DNA from: Nocardioides sp. Root240
GTDB lineage: Bacteria > Actinomycetota > Actinomycetes > Propionibacteriales > Nocardioidaceae
Assembly: GCF_001428825.1 (NCBI RefSeq)
Contig: NZ_LMIT01000011.1
Coordinates: 78,859-142,858, forward strand
Direction: 5' to 3'
Length of the DNA: 64,000 bases
Part shown: piece after piece, positions 49,702 to 60,154 of the stretch
Numbering within the stretch: the first letter of the stretch is position 1
Layout: each line of letters opens with the position of its first letter
Translations under genes and position numbers: made by a program
Notes under the pieces: model-generated
What the model was told of the DNA's origin: nothing
Database searches by the model: none
What the model saw: only the letters and a program-made list of their open reading frames with translations

Positions 49702-52700
49702 TCAGCGCCTCTTGGTGAAGCGGAAGACGGCCGAGTCAGAGGTGTACGACGCGTTCCCGGCGTACGACGCCCGCACCTGGTAGGTCCCCGCCCGCAGCGT
49801 GCGCGCGGTGGTGCAGGTGGCCGTGCCGGAGCGGATCGTCGCCACGCAGAGGGTCCGGCCACCGCTGGCGAAGGTGACCCGGCCCGTGGCACCGGTCGCC
49901 AGGGTCGCGCGCAGCACGGCTGGCTTGCCGCGTGCGACGACGCTGCTGACGGCCCGCGCCGCGAGGCGCGGGTCGGCCTTGGCCTTCGGGCGCACGGTCA
50001 GCACGAACGTCCACTGCGACGGACGGTGGCTGGCGCTGCCGTCGTAGAGGGCCGTGATGACGTAGGAGCCCGGCGGCGGCAGCGTCTTCACCGTGCACGT
50101 CGCGATCCCCTTGGCCAGCATCGCCTCGCAGAGCACCTCCTCGCCGTTGAGGAAGCGCACCTTGCCGGTGGCCGCGGCCGGGCTGACCGTGGCCTTCAGC
50201 CGGAGCGCCTTGCCGAAGTCGACCGACACGTTGCTGACGCTGACCGAGGTGACCGCCCGCTCGTCGACCGGGGCGACCACCGTCACCACCCGCGGTACGA
50301 CCACCTGGTTGCCGTTGGTGTCCGCGACGACGTACGTCAGCGCGTAGCTGCCGGGCGTCGCCACGTCGACCGAGCCGACGACCTGGATCCGGTCGGTGAC
50401 GTCACCGTCGGTGTCGTCGGTGGCCGTGACGCCGGCCAGCGGGTCGAAGGACTCACCGACCGTCACCTGCGTGGCGCCGGGGAGCTGGACCGTCGGGGCG
50501 GTGCGGTCGGTGCCGGCCGCCGTGGCACGGAAGACCGTCCCGAACTGGCGGATCGCGCCGACCCGGTCGCCACTGGTGGTCCGGCTCTCGGCCGTCCACG
50601 CGTAGACCTCGCCCTGCGCGAGGCCGGACCACTCGACGCTCGCCGGCCAGCCGGAGCGAGCCGTGTCCTCGCCGATCACCGCGTCGGTCGGGGTGACCAC
50701 GGTGAGGCCGTCGGTCGTGAACGACGTGGTGCGGGTGGTCAGGTCGACCGGCAGCACCAGGTTGTCCTCGGCGCCGTTGTAGCGGTGGCGGGTGTCGTAC
50801 TCGGTCGCACCGAAGTCGTCGAAGTGCGGCGAGTAGGTGTCGATGCTGACCTCCGCACGGTCGACGTCGAACTGCAGCAGCCGGAGCCAGCTCGCGCCGA
50901 ACTGGAGCTGGTCGGTCGCCTTGTGGTCCGTCGTGCCGTCACCGTCGAGGTCGATGTTGCCGGCGCCGTCGACCTTGCCGGGCCACAGCTCGGAGGCCGG
51001 GACCGTGTAGAACTGGTAGTCCGCCAGCAGCTCCACCACGTTGTGGTGCACCGATGCGCCAACCCCGGTCTTCAGGTTCGTCCCGACGCCGTGCTCGTGG
51101 CCGGCGAGGATGAGGAAGACGTTGGGGTTGGCCTCGACCACCTCGTCGTAGAGCTTCGAGCCGTCGCCGGAGAAGGTCGCACCGCGACCGTCAGGGGCCG
51201 AGGACGGCGCGATGTAGGCGTGCGTGAGCAGGATGCCGTTGCGGTCGGGGTAGCGCTTGAAGACCGAGTCCGCCCAGTCCGCCTCGGCCTGGGTGACGCC
51301 GTACGACAAGCCGACCGCGACGAAGTCGAGGCCGCCGGCCGAGAACAGGACGTAGTTGTTCTGGTTGTCCAGGCCTCGGGTCGTCGTGGCCCCCTGGCTG
51401 TCGGTCGTCTCGTCCCAGGCGTGGTACGACGCCCCGGCCGGCCACGACGACGAGGCGTCGTAGTACCGGTTCGGCCCGTAGTACTGGTTGAACCGCGACG
51501 TCGGACCGGTCTCCTGGCCGAGCTGGTTGTCGTGGTTGCCGGCGATGACCTGGTTGACGATGCCGGCGTCGTCGAGCGTCGCCTGGGCACCCGAGGTGAA
51601 CTCGAACTCCCGCGTCACCTGGGCGTCGAGGCCCGGGTAGAGCAGGCCGCCGGTGCCGTTGGTGGCGAGCGGGTTGTAGTAGTCGTTCTCGATGATGTCG
51701 CCGGTGTGGCCGGCGTAGGCGATCTTGCGCGGGCCGGCCTGCTCCTTGATCCAGCGGGTGCTGGCGTTGTAGGCCGCCGCCCAGATCGCGCGCTCCTCCT
51801 CGTGCATCACGTCGCTGGCCTCGGCGGTGCCGTCCCAGTCGTCGTAGGTGCCACCGGCCGCGCCCTCGGCGAGGTACTGGGTGTCGGTGAAGTGGGCGAG
51901 GGAGAAGTCGTAGTCGGACGGGTCCTCGAAGTGGTCCTTGTCCGCGGCCGCCGATGCGTCGCGCGGGGCGAGGTCGTCGGCGAACGGGTCGGTGCCGAGC
52001 ACCAGCAGGTGCACGGTGCCGTCGTCGACCATCGGGGCCCGGACGACGCCGTTGAGCACGGTCTCGCCGTCGCGCAGGCCGCGGGACGACGCGAGCTCGA
52101 CCCACTGCGACGTGGCGGTGCTCCAGGCACGGAGGCTGACCGAGCGCTCGGGGTCGACGACGCCCTTCCAGACGACCTGCTGGCCCTGGACGGCGGGACC
52201 GACCTCGACGTCGTACCGCTGGAAGGGATGTCACCGCTGGACGGGCTCCTCGTCGACCGGTCGTCGTCCGGCGTCTGCGCGCCCTCGAGCGCCGCGCCCT
52301 GCTCGTGGTCGAAGTCGAGGGTCGTGGGCGGCGCGGTGACGACACCCTGCATGCCTCCGTCGGCGACACTCGCCGTGGCCTCGCGGAAGGTGGTGGTCAC
52401 GTCGCTGCCGTCGGGACTGGTGGCGATGGCGGAGAGCTGGACGACGCCCTTGCCCTCGCCCTGGTCGGTGCCGCCGCCGGTCGGGATCGCGTCGGAGGTG
52501 AAGGTGATCTCGAAGTCGACCTGCTGACCGAACACGTCGGTCGCGGTGACCGCGATGACGTGGTCGCCGGCGGCGAGGCCGGGACCGATCGGCTCCCCGG
52601 GCGCGACCGGCTCGCCGTCGAGGCGGTAGGTCCAGCCGGTGGCGTTGTCCTCGTGGGCGATGTCGACCGCGAGCTCGACCGGTTCCGAGAGGTGGTCGCC

Positions 52701-54164
52701 CACCGCGGGGACCGACGACGTCAGGGCGACGCCGGCGTCGGGGTGCTCGCCGAGCGCGTCGATGTCGAGCGCGCGCACCTCATCGGCGCTCAGCGCACGC
52801 CCGTAGAGGCGGGCGTTGGCCAACTTGGCCTGGGTGTAGAACTGCGCACCCGCGTTGGGCGAGGAGTCGCCACCCAGGGTCCAGGCCCGCGCGGTGGCGG
52901 CCGGGAGGGTCAGCGCGCCGGCCGCCGCGGTGGTCGCGGTGAGCTCGCCGTTGACGTACAGCTTGATCTCGGTGCCGTCCCACACGCCGACGACGTGGTA
53001 CCAGCGGTTGGCCGTGATGACCGAGCGCGCGGTCTTGTAGCCGCCGCCGATGTGGGCCATCAGGCCGACCTTGTCCTCGTTGACGTAGATCGAGTAGCCG
53101 CCGGCCTCCTTGCCGGAGCAGACGTCCGCCTCCGCGCTCGGGGGCAGCTGGCCGGTGTAGCGGAAGGTGCACTCGATGCTGACGGCGTTGGTGATCTGGC
53201 CCCAGTGCGGGGTGAGCGCGTAGCCGTACGCGTCGTTGCCGTCGAAGGTCACCACGTCGCGGTCGAGCGCGGGGTCGTGGGCGATCGTCGGGCTGCCGAA
53301 GGTCTTCACCTCGAGCCCGAGGACCCGGTCGGTCGGCGTACCGTCGGCGAAGTCGACGTCGAGGACGTCGGCCGCGGGCACCGGGATGCCGGTGTCCCAC
53401 TCGGCCGCGAGCGCGTCGACCTCCTCCGCGCTGACCGCGCGGCTGAAGACCGCGGAGTGCGCGAAGGTCGCCGGCGGTGCGACCTGGCCGATGCCGGTCG
53501 GGCTGGCGTCGGCGCCGACGACGAACCGGCGCGAGGTGGCGACCGGGAGCTGCAGCGCGCCGGTGGCGGCCGTGGTCTGGGCGAGGTCGCCGTTGACGTA
53601 GAGCTTGACCTGGCTGCCGTCCCAGGTCGCGACGACGTGGTACCAGCGGTTGCCGTCGATCGGCGTGAGCGCGCTCTTGTAGCCGCCGCCGACGTGCGCC
53701 ATGAAGCCGAGGTTGGCACCGTTGACGTAGACCGAGATGCCGCCGACCTCCTTGTCGGAGCACAGGTCCTTCTCGCCGGTGACCGGCATGGCGGTGTCGA
53801 TGCGGAACACGCACTCCACGCTCAGGCCGGTGGTGAGCTTGCTCCACTGGTCCTCGAACGGGAAGCCGACCGCGTCGTCGACACCGTCGACGGCCATGGT
53901 CGGGCCCTGCTTCGCGTCGGTGCCGTACGTCGGGGCGCCGTACGTGGTCGGGGCCAGCGACTGCGCCGCGTCGGCGGCCCGGCCGCCGGCGAAGCCCACG
54001 TCGAGGACGTCGGGGGTCGGGGCGGCGACGGCTGCCGGGGCAGCGGTCACCTCGGCCGGTTCGGCCTGGCTGGGTGCGGCCAGGAGGCCGCCGGCGACGG
54101 CACCGAGGCCGAGCACCGAGGAGGCGAGGACGCGGAGCCCTCGCCGTTGAGGTCGTGCGGGCAC
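49702..54164 (-). pseudogene. Frameshifted secreted LamG / metallophosphoesterase protein
   Basis: About 1488 codons with two lesions. From the GTG at 54164 (GAAGGAG six bases upstream): a signal peptide, two LamG-like lectin domains (NRWYHVVATWDGSQVKLYVN, NRWYHVVGVWDGTEIKLYVN) and an Ig-like part. Near 52259 one base is missing (CC where CCC restores the frame PVDEEPVQR). At 52231-52233 a TGA lies inside an 18-base repeat unit. The other half, from about 52230 to 49702, reads RYDVEVGPAVQGQQVVW, then a metallophosphoesterase (FTDTQYL, AGHTGDIIEND, IAGNHDNQ, LAGHEHG), a DUF5011-like domain and Ig-like repeats. It may be a real disrupted gene, or the single-base error may be a sequencing fault; the in-frame stop makes the latter insufficient by itself. 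Confidence 0.75.
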
Positions 54165-54175
54165 GACTGTCTCCT

Positions 54176-54835
54176 TCAGGGATGGGGGACGGAGGGGACA
54201 CGACGACGCCGGGCGCGGACCACGAGGGACCCGATCCCGGCGACGAGCAGCACGGCGCCGAGGACGCCGCCGATCTGGAGGGCCGCGCTCGCACCGGTGC
54301 CGAGGGAGGCCTCGGTGGTCGCGTCGGCGGTGGTGCGGGCGCCCGCGGTCACAGGACCGAGGGACCAGTCGTGGGTGGCGTCGTCGACGCCGTACACCTG
54401 GTGCTGGCCCGACGGTCCCGTCGCCAGCGTCCGGTACGCCGGGTGCAGGTCCGTGAGCGTGGTGACCTCGACCTGCGCGCTGGCCGGCGCTGCCGGGCAG
54501 GTGAACGCGAGGTCGGCACCGTCCGCGACCAGGTCCCCCACCACGGTGACCACGCCGGTGCAGGCGGTGCCGGAGGCCTCGACCGCGACGTGGTCGAGCA
54601 GGTAGGCGGACAGCTCGGGGGCCCGGCTGACGAGGGCGGCGTCCTCGGCGTCGTACGACACGGCGCCGTCGAGCATCACCCGGTCCTGGGGCAGCACGCC
54701 GAGCTCGATGCCCAGCAGCGTCAGGTCGTCGGCGGCGCCGACCTTCCACGTCACGTGGACGACCGCGGGGTCGGAGCCGTCGCGGGCGATCTCGACCGTC
54801 TGTGGGTCGCCGAAGGGGTGCGCGGCCGGCCTCAC
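54176..54835 (-). CDS. Membrane-anchored protein next to the NicO exporter
   Basis: A 219-residue protein with a C-terminal transmembrane helix (ALQIGGVLGAVLLVAGIGSLVVRARRRR) and an extracellular-type N-terminal part with one cysteine pair (ASGTACTG, ADLAFTCPA) that could form a disulfide. It begins with GTG inside the stop of the NicO-type gene (GTGA) and has no clear signal peptide in this frame. Small partners of this kind often accompany NicO/RcnA transporters. Function is unknown; it may help deliver or bind metal. Confidence 0.55.
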   Translation of the reverse strand: MRPAAHPFGDPQTVEIARDGSDPAVVHVTWKVGAADDLTLLGIELGVLPQDRVMLDGAVSYDAEDAALVSRAPELSAYLLDHVAVEASGTACTGVVTVVGDLVADGADLAFTCPAAPASAQVEVTTLTDLHPAYRTLATGPSGQHQVYGVDDATHDWSLGPVTAGARTTADATTEASLGTGASAALQIGGVLGAVLLVAGIGSLVVRARRRRVPSVPHP

Positions 54836-55626
54836 GCGGTCACCACCAGTCGGCTGAGCGCCATCGAGGTGACCACGCAGCCGATCACCGTGATGCTCGC
54901 GGCAGCGAGGACCGGCGCGACCCGCGTCGCCGCGGTCAGCACTGCCCGCGACTCGGCCGCACGGGTGACCACGCCGCGGCCGGCGAGCGCCAGCAGCCCG
55001 ACGCCGAAGAGCACCGCAGCGAGGCCCAGGCCGAAGGTGACGACCAGCAGCAGCGCGAAGCCCGAGCGGCCGGCGAAGATGCCGGTCACCAGCACCAGGA
55101 AGGCCGCCGGCGACGGGGTCAGCCCGCCGGACATGCCGAGCAGGACCAGGCCGGGCCGGCTCGGGCCCTCATGACCGTGCCCGTGGCCGTGGCCGTGCCC
55201 GTGGCCATGTCCGTGGCCGCCGCGGCGCAGGTGCCGGCGGAACAGCCAGATCCCGACGGCGACGACCATCAGCCCGCCGACGAGCTGCAACCCGGTGGTC
55301 AGCCGCTCGAGGCGGACCAGCTCGGACAGGGAGAGGAAGGTCCAGGCGACGGCGATGACCAGCACGGAGAAGGTGTGCATGACGGCCACCGAGGCGCCGA
55401 GCCACGCGGCGTCACGGACCTTCCCGTCCGCCCCGACGAGGTACGCCGCCGCGAGGGACTTGCCGTGACCGGGCCCCACCGCGTGGGCCGCGCCGGCGAC
55501 GAAGGCGATCGCGAAGGCAGCCGGCACGAAGCCGGGTGACTGCACCAGGTCGACCAGGCGGTCGTCGAGCGCGGAGGCCGACAGGTCCTCGACCGCGAGG
55601 GCGGCCGCCGAGAGGGTGGGGGGCAC
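54832..55626 (-). CDS. NicO/RcnA-type nickel-cobalt transporter
   Basis: A 264-residue membrane protein with about six transmembrane segments. The signature HAVGPGHGKSLAAAYLVG is followed by a cytoplasmic loop made of seven HG dipeptides (HGHGHGHGHGHGHGH), and a second conserved motif GMSGGLTPSPAAFLVLV. This matches the NicO family, where the His-rich loop binds Ni or Co and where both exporters (RcnA) and uptake systems occur. The start is GTG at 55626. It overlaps the next gene, which encodes a membrane-anchored partner. Confidence 0.88.
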   Translation of the reverse strand: MPPTLSAAALAVEDLSASALDDRLVDLVQSPGFVPAAFAIAFVAGAAHAVGPGHGKSLAAAYLVGADGKVRDAAWLGASVAVMHTFSVLVIAVAWTFLSLSELVRLERLTTGLQLVGGLMVVAVGIWLFRRHLRRGGHGHGHGHGHGHGHGHEGPSRPGLVLLGMSGGLTPSPAAFLVLVTGIFAGRSGFALLLVVTFGLGLAAVLFGVGLLALAGRGVVTRAAESRAVLTAATRVAPVLAAASITVIGCVVTSMALSRLVVTA

Positions 55627-55722
55627 GGGCCCTGATGCTCACGGGCCCGGGTGACGTCAACGCCGTTGATCCGTGGCGGGCCGGCGACCGGAAAGTAAAG
55701 AGGGGACGAAGGATGAAACGGT

Positions 55723-57570
55723 TCAGCGCACGACGCAGGAGGAGCCGACGGTCTCGTTCGAGCTCCCCGGGAACGCACCCGGCGTGACCGACAGGTGGAT
55801 GTCGCCGGTCTGGCCCGGCCCGGCCCTCAGCACGAACTCCACCGTGTGCCGCTCCTGCGGGGCGAACAGGATGCCGACCCGCGCGAGCCCGCGGCCCGCG
55901 AGCCGCTCGACCACCGGGCGCGCGATCCGCTGGCCGTCGATCGAGAGCTCCTCGACGTCGCCGCCGACCGGCGTCGTGACGTAGAGGACGACCAGCTGGT
56001 CGCCGGAGGCGACGCGCTGCCCGGGCAGGCCGAAGCCGGTGATCGACGGGGGCAGGTCGGCGGCGTTGGGCGGGGTGTCGCTGTGCAGCTCGATGCTCCC
56101 GGCGATGACCTGGCGGTCGCCGATGCAGGAGCGGGCGAAGATCGAGGCGTCGTACTTGAGGTAGAACTGCATCTTCGTCGGCCCACCGTCGTTCAGGTAC
56201 AGGCCGACCCCGGGGTCGTTGCTCGCCTCGTCCGAGAACTCCCCCGCGATCGTGGTGCCGGCGATGACGGCCTGCTGCTCGGGGTCGAAGCTGTGCATCC
56301 GGATCCGGCCCTCCATGACGGCTGTGACGAGGCCGCGGATGGACTCCACACTGTTGCCGCGCCCGGCCGCGAACGCGTTGAAGACGGCCTTGGCGACCGC
56401 CTCCTGGTAGGCGCTGTGGACCCGGCGGTCGTTGGACAGCACGTAGATCTGGTTCTCGACGCCCCACACCACGTTGGCGGCGTTGACCGCGGGGTAGCCG
56501 GGGACGTTGACCGGTCCGGTGCCGCGCAGCAGGTAGGAGACCGCGACCGGGTCGACGTAGAACATGCCGTCGAGATGGCCCCCGACCTTGAGCTCCCAGC
56601 GGGCCCGGATGATCTCGGAGGCACGGACGAAGTCCGGGGTGAGCGTGGCGTTGACCGCCAGCCGCTCGAGCCGCTGCCCGAAGATCCGCTTCTCCTCGGC
56701 CGTCAGCGCGATGACCGGCGCGGTGTCACCGCCGAGGTCGGCCATGTCGACCTGCTCGACGATGTCGACCCGGCCGTTCTTCATCTCGACGAGGGAGAGC
56801 GAGCCCGGCAGCCCGCCGCTGCTCCGGATCTCCGCGTTGTTCTGCATGACCATCAGGTAGTAGCGCGGCCGGTCGGTGCCCATCATCTGCGGGATGATCT
56901 TCGCCGCCCGGTACGTCGACCCGAGGGTCGAGCGCGCATCGGTCACCAGGTCGCGGAGCTGCTCGTACTGGCCGCGGACCGGTCCGATGAAGTGGTCGGA
57001 GTCGACCTGCCCGAGCGCCGACGCGGCGTCGTCGAAGGCCCGCTCGCTCTGCTGGGCGGGCCCGGCCATGGCGGCGATGCGGTCGACCGGGAAGGCGCCG
57101 TTGGTCGGCTGGAAGGTCTGGGCGGCCACGAGGTCGGCGGCGTCGGCGATCGGCGGCAGCCCGTCACGGCCGATGTCTGCCAGCACGTCGGAGGCGACCT
57201 CGATGCCCTTCAGGTCGTCGCCGAACAGCGGCGTCAGCTCCAGGACCGACCAGGTCGGACCGCCGGTGCGGGACTCGGCGGTCTCGGCGGCGTCCTGATA
57301 GGCGGTCATCGCGCTACGCGCACCCTCGGCGTCGCCGCGAACCAGCGCGGCCTTCATGACCCGGGCCTGGTCGGAGACCTCCTGCAGGGCACGGTTCGTC
57401 GACCAGAGGGTCCAGCCGACCCACAGGACCGCGAGGACCACCAGCCCGATCACGACCAGCGCGCCGCGCGACTGGCCGGTGACGACGTGACGGAGCCTGC
57501 GCCGGAACCGCTCCATCGGCGTGAGCGGCTTGCTGCGCCGCCGACGCTGGCGGCGCACCTCTTCCGTCAT
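55723..57570 (-). CDS. DUF4012 membrane protein (polysaccharide cluster)
   Basis: A 615-residue protein. A basic N-terminus (RRQRRRRSKPLTPMERFRRR) and one transmembrane helix (about residues 38-58) are followed by a long extracellular region with the DUF4012 pattern YYLMVMQNNAEIRSSGGLPG. Such proteins occur near surface polysaccharide genes; function is unknown. Divergent from the Wzc-like kinase gene. The ATG at 57570 is preferred over upstream in-frame codons because it directly precedes the basic-helix unit. Confidence 0.8.
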   Translation of the reverse strand: MTEEVRRQRRRRSKPLTPMERFRRRLRHVVTGQSRGALVVIGLVVLAVLWVGWTLWSTNRALQEVSDQARVMKAALVRGDAEGARSAMTAYQDAAETAESRTGGPTWSVLELTPLFGDDLKGIEVASDVLADIGRDGLPPIADAADLVAAQTFQPTNGAFPVDRIAAMAGPAQQSERAFDDAASALGQVDSDHFIGPVRGQYEQLRDLVTDARSTLGSTYRAAKIIPQMMGTDRPRYYLMVMQNNAEIRSSGGLPGSLSLVEMKNGRVDIVEQVDMADLGGDTAPVIALTAEEKRIFGQRLERLAVNATLTPDFVRASEIIRARWELKVGGHLDGMFYVDPVAVSYLLRGTGPVNVPGYPAVNAANVVWGVENQIYVLSNDRRVHSAYQEAVAKAVFNAFAAGRGNSVESIRGLVTAVMEGRIRMHSFDPEQQAVIAGTTIAGEFSDEASNDPGVGLYLNDGGPTKMQFYLKYDASIFARSCIGDRQVIAGSIELHSDTPPNAADLPPSITGFGLPGQRVASGDQLVVLYVTTPVGGDVEELSIDGQRIARPVVERLAGRGLARVGILFAPQERHTVEFVLRAGPGQTGDIHLSVTPGAFPGSSNETVGSSCVVR

Positions 57571-57647
57571 GGCCGGTGAGCGTAACAGCGGCCGTTTCCT
57601 GATGTGACCGGCCGATTCGATGAGCGCGTCCGAGGCCTCGCACCCCG

Positions 57648-57753
57648 AGCGCCGCCCAGCATCCACGGCGGCGGCGTTGCAGACGCTCGACGTGCGCCCA
57701 GCATGCCTTCGCGCCTGCGCCTGGCCGACGCGGCGCTGAGCGACGCTCAGCGC
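57648..57753. repeat. Copy of the dispersed palindromic repeat, in a divergent promoter region
   Basis: This part of the 306-base stretch between the DUF4012 and Wzc-like genes aligns with the reverse complement of the element at 31972-32120. Shared blocks are GAGCGCC, GCGTTGC-N-GACGCTCGAC, TCGCGCC and the end GACGCTCA-N-C. It ends in a perfect palindrome GCGCTGAGC-GAC-GCTCAGCGC (57733-57753). Outside it the intergenic stretch holds no recognisable gene. Confidence 0.65.
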
Positions 57754-57876
57754 ACGATCCCTCGGACGTACTCATCTCGTGGCGCCGTGCAAGCGTTCGT
57801 GAGGTGACCGCCTACACTTTCGACGGCCGGCGTCCGCCGGCAGACGCAGCCAGGACGTGAGGGCAAGGTCGAAGCT

Positions 57877-59277
57877 TTGGACTTCAAACAGTTTGTGGGA
57901 GTGCTCCGGCGCCGTTGGCTCACCGTGGTGTCCCTCGTGGGGGTCTCGCTCGCTGTCGCATCCCTGCTGAACTTCGTGCTGCTGACGCCGAAGTACGAGT
58001 CGGACTCGACCGTCTTCCTCAGCGTCGACGTGCGTGACACGACCGACGCCTACGCCACCCTCCTCTTCGCGTCCAACCGCGCCGAGTCGTACGCCAAGGT
58101 CATCAAGAGCACCGAGCTGGCGGCCGAGGTGATCGACGAGCTCAACCTCAAGATCACCCCCGAGGACCTCTCCTCGCGCACCAACGCCGAGGTGGTCGAG
58201 TCGACCTCGCTGATCAAGATCAGCGTCAAGGACGAGAACGCACGTGACGCGCAGCAGATCGCCGACGTCATGACGGACCGGTTCACCAAGTACATCGGCA
58301 AGATCGAGGCGCCGGGCGGCGAGGGCAGCTCGCCCATCGTGGCGCGGGTGACCGACAAGGCGTCGTACAACCCCAGCCAGGTCAGCCCGAACATCCTGCT
58401 GAACATGATCGTGGCGTTCCTGCTCGGCATCCTGCTCGGCGTCGCGCTGGCGCTGGCCCGCGAGATCCTCGACCGCACCATCCGTACGGCGGACCACGTC
58501 GCCGACATCACGCCCGCGCCGGTCCTGGCGAGCATCGGCTTCGACGGCGACATCAAGTCGGCGCCGCTGCTCACCGACCTGGGCGGCTTCGCGGCCCGCA
58601 CCGAGGCCTTCCGCCTGCTGCGCACCAACCTGCAGTTCATCGACCTCGACCACCGGCCGCGCTGCCTGGTGATCACCAGCGCCGTCCCCGGCGAGGGCAA
58701 GACGATGACGTCGACCAACCTCGCCGTCGCGCTCGCCCAGACCGGTCGCAACACGCTGATCATCGACGCCGACCTCCGTCGTCCCCGCGTCGCCAGCACC
58801 CTCGGCCTCGACCCGGCGATCGGCCTCACCACCGCGCTCGTCGGCAAGACCGAGATCCACGACGCGATCCAGGTCCACGAGCCGAGCGGCCTGCACGTCC
58901 TCGCCTCGGGCGCCAAGCCGCCGAACCCCACGGAGATCCTGCAGTCGCGGATCACCCAGGACCTCGTCGAGCGCCTGCGCGCGTCGTACGACATCGTGAT
59001 CATCGACGCCCCGCCGCTGCTGCCGGTCGCCGACGCCTCGGTGCTGGCCAAGCTGGCCGACGGCGTGATCATCGTCGTGCGCCACGCGAAGACGACCCGC
59101 GACCAGGTCACCGAGGCCGTCAACCGCCTCAACCAGGTCGGCGCCCGCCTCTACGGCGTCGTGGTCAACATGGTCGCGCGCCGCGCGGTCGGCTCCTATT
59201 ACTACTACTACTACGAGGAGACCGCGCCCTCCGGTCGCGGCAGCAACAGCTCCTCGGGTGGCCGCCGCCGCGCCTGA
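57877..59277 (+). CDS. Wzc-like polysaccharide co-polymerase / tyrosine autokinase
   Basis: A 466-residue membrane protein that controls chain length and export of surface polysaccharides. Two transmembrane helices (residues 15-37 and about 172-195) flank the extracellular Wzz domain. The cytoplasmic kinase domain has Walker A (SAVPGEGKTMTSTNLA), Walker A' (LIIDADLRRPR), Walker B (IVIIDAPP) and a C-terminal tyrosine cluster (SYYYYYYEE) for autophosphorylation. The start is a TTG with GAGGGCAAGG eight bases upstream. A perfect 20-base terminator follows. It marks the start of a surface polysaccharide cluster that runs past the window. Confidence 0.92.
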   Translation: MDFKQFVGVLRRRWLTVVSLVGVSLAVASLLNFVLLTPKYESDSTVFLSVDVRDTTDAYATLLFASNRAESYAKVIKSTELAAEVIDELNLKITPEDLSSRTNAEVVESTSLIKISVKDENARDAQQIADVMTDRFTKYIGKIEAPGGEGSSPIVARVTDKASYNPSQVSPNILLNMIVAFLLGILLGVALALAREILDRTIRTADHVADITPAPVLASIGFDGDIKSAPLLTDLGGFAARTEAFRLLRTNLQFIDLDHRPRCLVITSAVPGEGKTMTSTNLAVALAQTGRNTLIIDADLRRPRVASTLGLDPAIGLTTALVGKTEIHDAIQVHEPSGLHVLASGAKPPNPTEILQSRITQDLVERLRASYDIVIIDAPPLLPVADASVLAKLADGVIIVVRHAKTTRDQVTEAVNRLNQVGARLYGVVVNMVARRAVGSYYYYYYEETAPSGRGSNSSSGGRRRA

Positions 59278-59295
59278 GCGCAGCAGCACCGCACG

Positions 59296-59338
59296 AACGC
59301 CGAAGGGCCGGGAGATCATCTCCCGGCCCTTCGGCGTT
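59296..59338. terminator. Strong bidirectional hairpin terminator
   Basis: A perfect 20-base inverted repeat (AACGCCGAAGGGCCGGGAGA) with loop TCA between the Wzc-like gene and the convergent methyltransferase gene. Confidence 0.85.
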
Positions 59339-59360
59339 GCTGGTGGCTGCCGGTGACTGC

Positions 59361-60131
59361 TCAGCCGGCCTTGTGGACGAAGACCATGAGCGTCGGCGCG
59401 AGCCGCGGCGGGGTCAGCCGGTCGACGAGCTGGGCGGCGCGCCAGGCCGGCGCCGAGCCACCGAAGTACGTCGGCTCCGACGCGTGGCCGTAGACGACCA
59501 GCTCGTGCGGCCTGGGGAACAGCTCGGCGAGCCGACGGCGGGTGTTCATCGCGTAGCGCACCGGGAAGACGTCCTCGGCCTTGCGGTCGGGCTGCAGCCG
59601 CTTGAGGACCTTGGTGTGCAGCGAGTTCGGGACCGCCCGCGCACCGACGCCGATCATCCCCCACTTGTTTGGGGTCCGCGCGACGAACCAGCCGCCCGGG
59701 CGCACGATGCGCAGCAGCTCGGCCGCGACGGTCGGGGCGTCCTCCTCCGAGACGTGCTCCAGCACGTGGTCGGCGAGGACCACGTCGAAGCGGCCGTCGG
59801 GGAAGTCGAGCGGTTGGCCGGGCTCGATCACCTGCGCCGAGGCGAGGTTGGTGTTCTTCATGACCACCGGGTCGACGTCGACGCCGACGACCTCGGCCAC
59901 CCGCTCGTGGAAGGCGCGCAGCTGCTTGTGCAGCGCGGGCAGCGGCTCGGTCGCCCACAGCCCTCGGCCGGCGCCGAAGTCGAGCACCCGGCTCTCCGGG
60001 GTCAGCAGGGCGTTGACCCGGGTGTAGAACTCGATGAAGCCGTCGTACCGGGTGTAGCCGCCGGCACGGACCTCCGGGTACAGCCGCGACAACGTCTCGC
60101 CGGGCTCGAATCCCTGTCCCGCTTCACTCAT
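59361..60131 (-). CDS. SAM-dependent methyltransferase (polysaccharide cluster)
   Basis: A 256-residue class I methyltransferase. The SAM-binding motif is VLDFGAGRGLWATEP with the acidic VGVDVDPVVMKN, followed by DVVLADHVLEHVSEED (motif IV) and RIVRPGGWFVARTPN. The ATG at 60131 has GAGGA six bases upstream; a GTG at 60158, overlapping the upstream gene stop, is also possible. It probably methylates a sugar or another polysaccharide precursor. It lies at the end of the minus-strand part of the cluster. Confidence 0.82.
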   Translation of the reverse strand: MSEAGQGFEPGETLSRLYPEVRAGGYTRYDGFIEFYTRVNALLTPESRVLDFGAGRGLWATEPLPALHKQLRAFHERVAEVVGVDVDPVVMKNTNLASAQVIEPGQPLDFPDGRFDVVLADHVLEHVSEEDAPTVAAELLRIVRPGGWFVARTPNKWGMIGVGARAVPNSLHTKVLKRLQPDRKAEDVFPVRYAMNTRRRLAELFPRPHELVVYGHASEPTYFGGSAPAWRAAQLVDRLTPPRLAPTLMVFVHKAG

Positions 60132-60154
60132 CTGGTCGTCCTCGCGTCGGGTCG

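Noticed and set aside
51807-52230. Continuation of the LamG frame after the frameshift as a real protein end
   Set aside because: The sequence becomes Arg/Ser/Pro/Thr-rich, which is typical of an out-of-frame GC-rich reading, while the other frame gives a clear metallophosphoesterase.
55174-55220. Alternating GTGGCC/GTGCCC repeat as a possible satellite repeat
   Set aside because: It encodes the His-Gly loop of the NicO-type transporter.
59196-59215. Run of TAC/TAT codons near the end of the Wzc-like gene as a possible repeat or slippage site
   Set aside because: It encodes the tyrosine cluster expected at the C-terminus of this kinase family, so it is functional coding sequence.
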